Part shown: piece after piece, positions 26,884 through 31,274 of the stretch | Numbering within the stretch: position 1 is the stretch's first letter | Layout: every line of letters begins with the position of its first letter | DNA from: Chrysochromulina parva | Lineage: Eukaryota > Haptophyta > Prymnesiales > Chrysochromulinaceae | Length of the DNA stretch: 31,274 nucleotides | Assembly (NCBI GenBank): GCA_002887195.1 | Contig: PJAB01000274.1 | Coordinates: 1 to 31,274, forward strand | Direction of reading: 5' to 3' | Program-made: the position numbers and the translations under genes | The notes under the pieces: generated by a model | The model's database searches: none | Told to the model about the DNA's origin: nothing | What the model saw: the letters and a program-made list of their open reading frames with translations, nothing else

Positions 26884-29800
26884 TTGCGGTGCCGGTGGTG
26901 ATTGCTGCGGGGGGATTGCCACAGAGCTCATCTGCCGCACACTCTTCGAGGTTTCTTCGAGCGGGGACGGCTGCTGCCAGTTGCCATTATCGCTCAGGTT
27001 GAGGGGCGCGCCGAACACATCCTCATGGAACCTGCCCTCGAGCTTAAGCTGCTCAATCGCATCGCCACGGCCGAATATGTGGCACATCTCCAGCTGCACG
27101 CCCGCGGACATGTTGGCGTCGCCGCAGATGTAGACATGGCCGGGCTGGCGGCCAGCGCTGGGGTTGACGCACTCCCGAAGCAGATCGGGCGCCTCTTGCA
27201 GTGCGTGCTGCACATACCGCTTCGGGTTGGCGTCGCTGCGCGAGTACGCGACCACATATCTCGTGAGCGCGCCGCTGGTGAGGGCTGCCTTCGCCTCGGC
27301 AGCGAGCAGCTCGCCGTGCGGATTGCGGCAACCGAAGAGCAGCGTCGCCGGCCCGACGGCGGTGCCGAACTGGATAAGCGCAGTGCGCGCCGCAAGGAAT
27401 CCTCGGAAGGGCGCGACGCCCGTGCCCGCAGCGATCATTAGCAGCGGCGCGCGGGGGTCGGCCGGCATGCGGAAGTCGCGGCATGCCGAGTACGAGAGAC
27501 GAACTGCCATTCCCGGCTGTAGGGAAGTGAGGTAGCCCGAGGCGAAGCCGACTTGCAGCTGATCGTATGGGGTCGAACGGAAGGAGACGCGCGAGAGAAG
27601 CAGCGACACCTGATGAGAGGGTGGCAATCAGAGGTCATCAGAAAGGCCATCAGCGGAAGGAGACGCGCGAGAGGAGCAGCGACACCTCGTTTGGCGTCGC
27701 GACCTGGGACGAGGCGATCGAGTAGAATCGTGGCTGGTTGGCGGCGTGCATGATCAGCGCGCTCAAGATCTCGTACCGCGGCGATCGGTCGAGCGACTTT
27801 GCGGCGGAGAGGCTCGGCGCCAAGTGGAAGACGTCGCACACGCGCATGCGCGAGCCGCGCAGGCACTGATTGAGAGTGGCCGAGTCTGCAGCTAGCGAGC
27901 GCAGCAGATCGGCATCGGCCTCATCGATTGGCGAGCACGCGGCAATAGCGAGAATGAGCTGTCCGGTGATCGGCGCCATCAACGATACGTATCGGGTGAG
28001 CGCAATGGAGACGGTTGTCGGGACATGCAGCAGCAGCCCGTGGGTGGTGCCTGCTTTGGCCATTGCAGCCTGCAGCAGCTTCTCGGAGCGTGTGGCGTTG
28101 GTCTCATGTGTGTGGGACGACCCTCCGCGAGGTGTCTCGGCGCAGCTCGGGCTCGACTTGGCTCGGAGATCAAAGCAGTCCTCGAGCGCCATGCCGAGGT
28201 GCATTGCCATCTCCGAGACGATGTATGGCGGGTTCTCCGCGTAGACGCGTACGTGGTCGCCCGGCTCGTAGCGCGTCAGCCGCGACGGATTGCGCTGATT
28301 CGCTTTAGTCATGTCGATCCTGAGTAGGCACGTCGAGTGGGCGCACGTGCGACTCGCCAGAAGCTCAGTGCTCGACGAGACGATGCCGACGAGCGGCATC
28401 GCCTCATTCTTGCCGGCAGCGCACCGCACTGGCGCGGTGTGCCCATGAAAGTCCAAGAGGGACGGATGTACAGGCTCGGCGATCCAAGCTGGCGTGTCGT
28501 CCCATGCAGCGACGACGCCGCCCTCGTCGAGCTCTTTGCACACGGCCGTGCATCGGACCGCCTTGATCTTGCCACGCTCCGCGAGCGCGCCGAGCACGCT
28601 CTTGAGCCACTGCCGGAACGTCCCCTCCTCGTCGTTGAGCTCATCGCCTTTCGTCAGCGGGACGAGCTCACTAAAGGACGCCTCCTTGAACGTCGCATCC
28701 ATCTCGACGGCCGCACTGTTGTACCGCGCGTAGCTCGAGTTGCCGCGCCCGTACACGGCCACCTCGGAACGAAGCAGCGCCGAGTGCAGCATATTCATCG
28801 TGTTCCGCCGTCGAACCTCACTTACGTCGTCGTCGCCGCCGCCGCTGCCCGAGTGCTCCTTATCTGACGATGGGGTGGGCGGCAGCTGTTCCGTGGAGGC
28901 CTCACTCGTGAAGAATGAATCGGTGCTCATCGCTTTTCGTCGCGTACGTAAGGATACGGCCTTCCCCAGTACCGGTTTTGTCGCTTCCTTGACCCTTTCA
29001 CTGAGCGAGAGATCATCCTTCGGGCGGTGGAGGGCCTTTAGCAACGCGACGAACTGCGACGCACCCGACGGCAGCATGCCCGACCCCGACGTGCACGTGA
29101 GGAAGAGGCATGCGTCCGCCCCGGAGAGACTCGCTGTGAGCTGCGCGAGCGCGGCGGACTCCTCGGGGGGGTGGTTAGTCTTAAAGACGCTTGCGAGATC
29201 GACGAGCCTGACGTTGAGCACCTGAAGAGGGAGGCAATCGGAGGTCATCAGAGGCCATCGCCTCACATGGCGAGATCGACGAGCTTGAAGCCGAGTACCT
29301 TGGAGAGCCAGTGCTCCGCCTCGTGCGCGCGGGCGCGTGTCGTGCCGGAGACGCTGGCGAACAGGACGACGACGTGCGTGCTGAGCACGACGCGGCCCGT
29401 CAGCTTGAACAACTTCGAGGCCAAGAGCCTCGCATACTGTGATTCCTTCGACGAGAAGAGCACGCCACGCGCAAGTTCGCCGATCGTGTGAAGGTCGAGC
29501 GCATGCTTGAGGTACGCTCTCCACCCGGGTGCGTAGACGTAGGCCGGGAAGAGGGTGTACTCGGTCCAATGCTTTCCTTCGAGGTACATCTTCATCGTCG
29601 AGCTGGCTGTTGGCGGCGTGAGCCACTTCCAGTTGGCCGGGCAATAACCGCGGGTCGTAAGCTCGCCTTTGTGCCAGGCGAAGAACGTCTCCGCCACTTG
29701 GTGGTGGTTGACAAGCGAGACGGCGGCGATGGCAAAGGAATGCAGGATCGCCTCGTTGAGAGTCGCGAGCGCGTGCTCCTTCCACATCGACGCCTCGTCC

Positions 29801-30908
29801 TTGATGTCGAAGCCTAACAGCCTGGCGATCGGACCGAGCATATCGTACCGGTCCGCGTCGCTCAGGTTGCGCATGATCTCCGTGCACATGTACCAGCCGC
29901 TGAACGGCGCCGCGGTGTACGAGAGGCCGCCGAGGCTCAGGTCCATGTTGCATATGGCGGGGATTGCGTACCTGCACAGGGTTATCATTCACGTGCGGGG
30001 ATCTTGTATCTTAACCGTGAGGGATCGCATGCAACCGGGTGGTCGAGGTGCGGGGGCGTGGCAACAGACCATTTGAGTCCCAGGTCGCCAAATCCCGCAA
30101 TGCGCGGGTGTGTCAGGTCGACGACGCGAGCGACTTCTTTTGGCAGCTCGAAGATCTCCGGCGGCTCGTTTGGGTGGATCTGTAGTATTAGGGGGAGGAT
30201 GTCGAACATTGATGGCTCACCAGATGGTGCCCAGCCAAAGACCTTCTTGAGCAGCTTCGTGAACTGGAGCTCCGCCGGATCGCCGAGTACCTTGCCGCCT
30301 GGAAGTTCGTGCCCGGCGAACCGGACAAGCTGGTTGTTCCATATGCGCGGGCCGATGGCGACGGGCGCGCCCGACTTCGACTTGCTCGAAGGAGCGCTCG
30401 CGCGGAAGATGGAGATGACGGCGGTCACGGCCTCGCCGGCTAAAGCACGCCTCAGATGGTCAACCAGGCATTCGAAGAATTCGGCGTTGGTCTTGACGCC
30501 ACGTCGGTCTAAGAGCTGCAGTTCGCCGTGCACTTGACGGTTGATGCACTTGCCGGCATTCCGCCACGCCACGCGTGAGCCATGCTCGAGCTCTTCGAAT
30601 GTGTGATCGTAGGCGCCGGTGCGTCGGATCTGTTCAAGGATCTCTGTCAAGCGACCGTCATGCTTCTCCTTGCTCACTCCGCGCTCCCTACAGAAGAGCT
30701 CGGTGAACTCGGTCGCCTCTCGCACCATCCGGTCGATCGGCGTCTCAATGATCGCACCAGGGGTGCAACCATTCGAGCAGATTTGGGGGCTGCGGCCGTG
30801 GACATAGCCCGGGTACGGATGCGAGTGCACGGTGCCGTGGCCAAAGGGACAGCGCCCTTTGACGTATTTGGCGGGCTCGTCGGTGATGATGTCAGCTTTT
30901 GTTGACAT
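26818..30908 (-). CDS. Nitric oxide synthase, full length, four exons
   Basis: Exons on the minus strand: 30908-30070, 29971-29299, 29221-27686, 27609-26818. Joined they give 1279 residues in one frame; all introns are GT-AG. Oxygenase domain about 15-400: heme Cys C121 in WRNAGKC; KWYAIPAICNM, which spans intron 1; arginine-binding Glu E311 in GWYMCTE. C44/C48 (CSNGC) are near where animal NOS has its zinc pair (CxxxxC), but spaced CxxxC. A basic/hydrophobic linker about 430-475 could bind calmodulin. FMN domain from about 478 (SVSGTT, YGRGNSSYARY) with a Ser/Arg-rich insert about 568-655, where constitutive animal NOS carries its autoinhibitory insert. FAD motif RFYS (1002-1005), NADPH motif GTGVAPF (1078-1084), CGD, then HEDVFG and a 63-residue tail. 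It should make NO from arginine. Start chosen at the first ATG. Confidence 0.92.
27578..27687. repeat. 34-bp direct repeat flanking the insert of NOS intron 3
   Basis: Copies 27578-27611 and 27654-27687 differ at one base; the offset (76 nt) equals the intron length. On the minus strand both begin AGGT. The 42-nt insert between them is 27612-27653. Confidence 0.95.
27610..27685 (-). other. NOS intron 3 (76 nt, GT-AG), introner-like
   Basis: Splicing joins ...ATPNE to VSLLLSRVSFRSTPYD in phase 0 and restores the FAD-domain segment. The intron starts with the same bases as the following exon (GTGTCGCTGCTYCTCTCGCG) and ends CATCAG. It contains an in-frame TGA, so splicing is required for a full-length enzyme. 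Confidence 0.9.
29193..29300. repeat. 31-bp imperfect direct repeat flanking the insert of NOS intron 2
   Basis: Copies 29193-29223 and 29270-29300 match at 26 of 31 positions, including 15 consecutive bases; the offset (77 nt) equals the intron length. On the minus strand both begin AGGT. The insert between them is homologous to that of intron 3. Confidence 0.9.
29222..29298 (-). other. NOS intron 2 (77 nt, GT-AG), introner-like
   Basis: Splicing joins ...HWLSK to VLNVRLVDLASV in phase 0. The intron is a copy of the next exon's first 29 nt plus a 48-nt insert homologous to that of intron 3. Other in-frame splice choices exist (a GTGAGG donor with a later acceptor, or a donor at CTC|GTCGAT), but this one matches the duplication boundaries and the structure of intron 3. 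Confidence 0.8.
29972..30069 (-). other. NOS intron 1 (98 nt, GT-AG)
   Basis: Removal joins GLK-TG to G-TAC and restores KWYAIPAICNM, the conserved NOS segment; the reading frame cannot continue without it (in-frame stop near 29985). It splits codon 280. Near its 3' end, 29995-30011 resembles the start of exon 2 (29957-29973) in 13 of 17 bases. Confidence 0.85.
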
Positions 30909-31274
30909 TTCCCCAAAGGAGGCGGCGATCGGCAATCCGAAAAAAAATGCCACGATGCGCGAAGCCGATGGAGATTTTTCGGAGAACCGCCGCGCCGGAC
31001 GCGCAAAATGGTACAAATTCAAAACGATTCATTTATGTTTCATAACGCTTTCTCATTAAAACATTGCCGAGCCGAGCGGCGGACGGCGGCGTCCTCCAGC
31101 AACGATTACCCCCCCAGCGAGGACAGGCTACCCGGTACCGTAATTAATTACGGTTAAAAAGACACCGGGGGGAGCCGGGACACACACGAGACACACGGGA
31201 CACGCGGACGCACAAAGGCACACAGACGAATCTCACAACCAACCAAACCCACCAACAACACACACCCCGCACGT
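30909..31274. other. Region upstream of NOS
   Basis: About 366 nt to the window end. It should hold the NOS promoter and 5' UTR. It has an ATTAATTAC palindrome near 31141-31153 and, from about 31170, a CACA/GACAC-rich stretch. None of the CTTCACAGCCAAT modules is seen. No gene supported. Confidence 0.4.

Noticed and set aside
29222..29268. Alternative intron 2 using the GTGAGG donor and a later acceptor
   Set aside because: It is in frame only with an acceptor inside the repeat and leaves a doubled LVDLA segment. The chosen junctions match the repeat ends and mirror intron 3. It remains possible as an alternative splice.
26818..30908. NOS as a pseudogene broken by frameshifts and stops
   Set aside because: Each break coincides with a GT-AG intron whose removal restores conserved NOS sequence in frame, giving 1280 codons including the stop.

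Overview
This is a nuclear DNA segment from a GC-rich unicellular eukaryote, most likely a microalga with a secondary plastid (haptophyte or stramenopile such as a pelagophyte). I infer this from cytosolic ribosomal protein eL21, the repair nuclease XPF, a polycystin-type channel, a MORN protein, a prolyl 4-hydroxylase with a ShKT domain, canonical GT-AG introns in one gene, and signal peptides on two likely plastid proteins, one with an NAF-type site like the ASAF motif of secondary plastids. Genes are dense and most are uninterrupted. The species cannot be named from the sequence alone.

Layout. 0-2.9 kb: a glycosidase-like (alpha/alpha)6 protein and a GNAT acetyltransferase, both +. 2.9-3.8 kb: a convergent gap with a very GC-rich block. 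3.8-12.0 kb: three minus-strand genes, an unrecognised one-TM protein, a polycystin-2-like channel, and an acidic nuclear protein with WW-like and DEK-C-like regions. 12.1-14.4 kb: a divergent pair sharing about 157 bp, a degenerate DEAD-box protein (-) and a PAP/fibrillin-like protein (+), both with signal peptides. 15.0-16.8 kb: prolyl 4-hydroxylase (+). 17.5-20.3 kb: divergent MORN protein (-) and eL21 (+). 21.0-26.2 kb: divergent S9 prolyl-oligopeptidase-like protein (-) and XPF (+). 26.8-30.9 kb: a full-length nitric oxide synthase (-) in four exons.

Main discovery candidate: NOS introns 2 and 3. Each lies between two copies of a roughly 31-34 bp exon segment that begins AG|GT. Each also carries a homologous 42-48 nt insert containing a CTGAT branch-point-like motif and a pyrimidine tract. 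Splicing one duplicate away restores the NOS reading frame exactly. This is the structure expected of introner-like intron gain: the duplication supplies both splice sites and a shared insert supplies the rest. Intron 3 looks very recent (33/34 identity).

Second candidate: short repeated modules upstream of genes. CTTCACAGCCAAT with a CCGGA block is present upstream of the 3.8 kb gene and of the prolyl hydroxylase, in the same orientation relative to the start codon. A separate composite repeat lies upstream of the 3.8 kb and the DEK-C-like genes. These may be an undescribed promoter architecture or a repeat family that carries one.

The genes do not form one pathway. They are ordinary eukaryotic neighbours, some sharing divergent promoters. 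Where an open frame extended upstream through a non-ATG codon, I used the first in-frame ATG.
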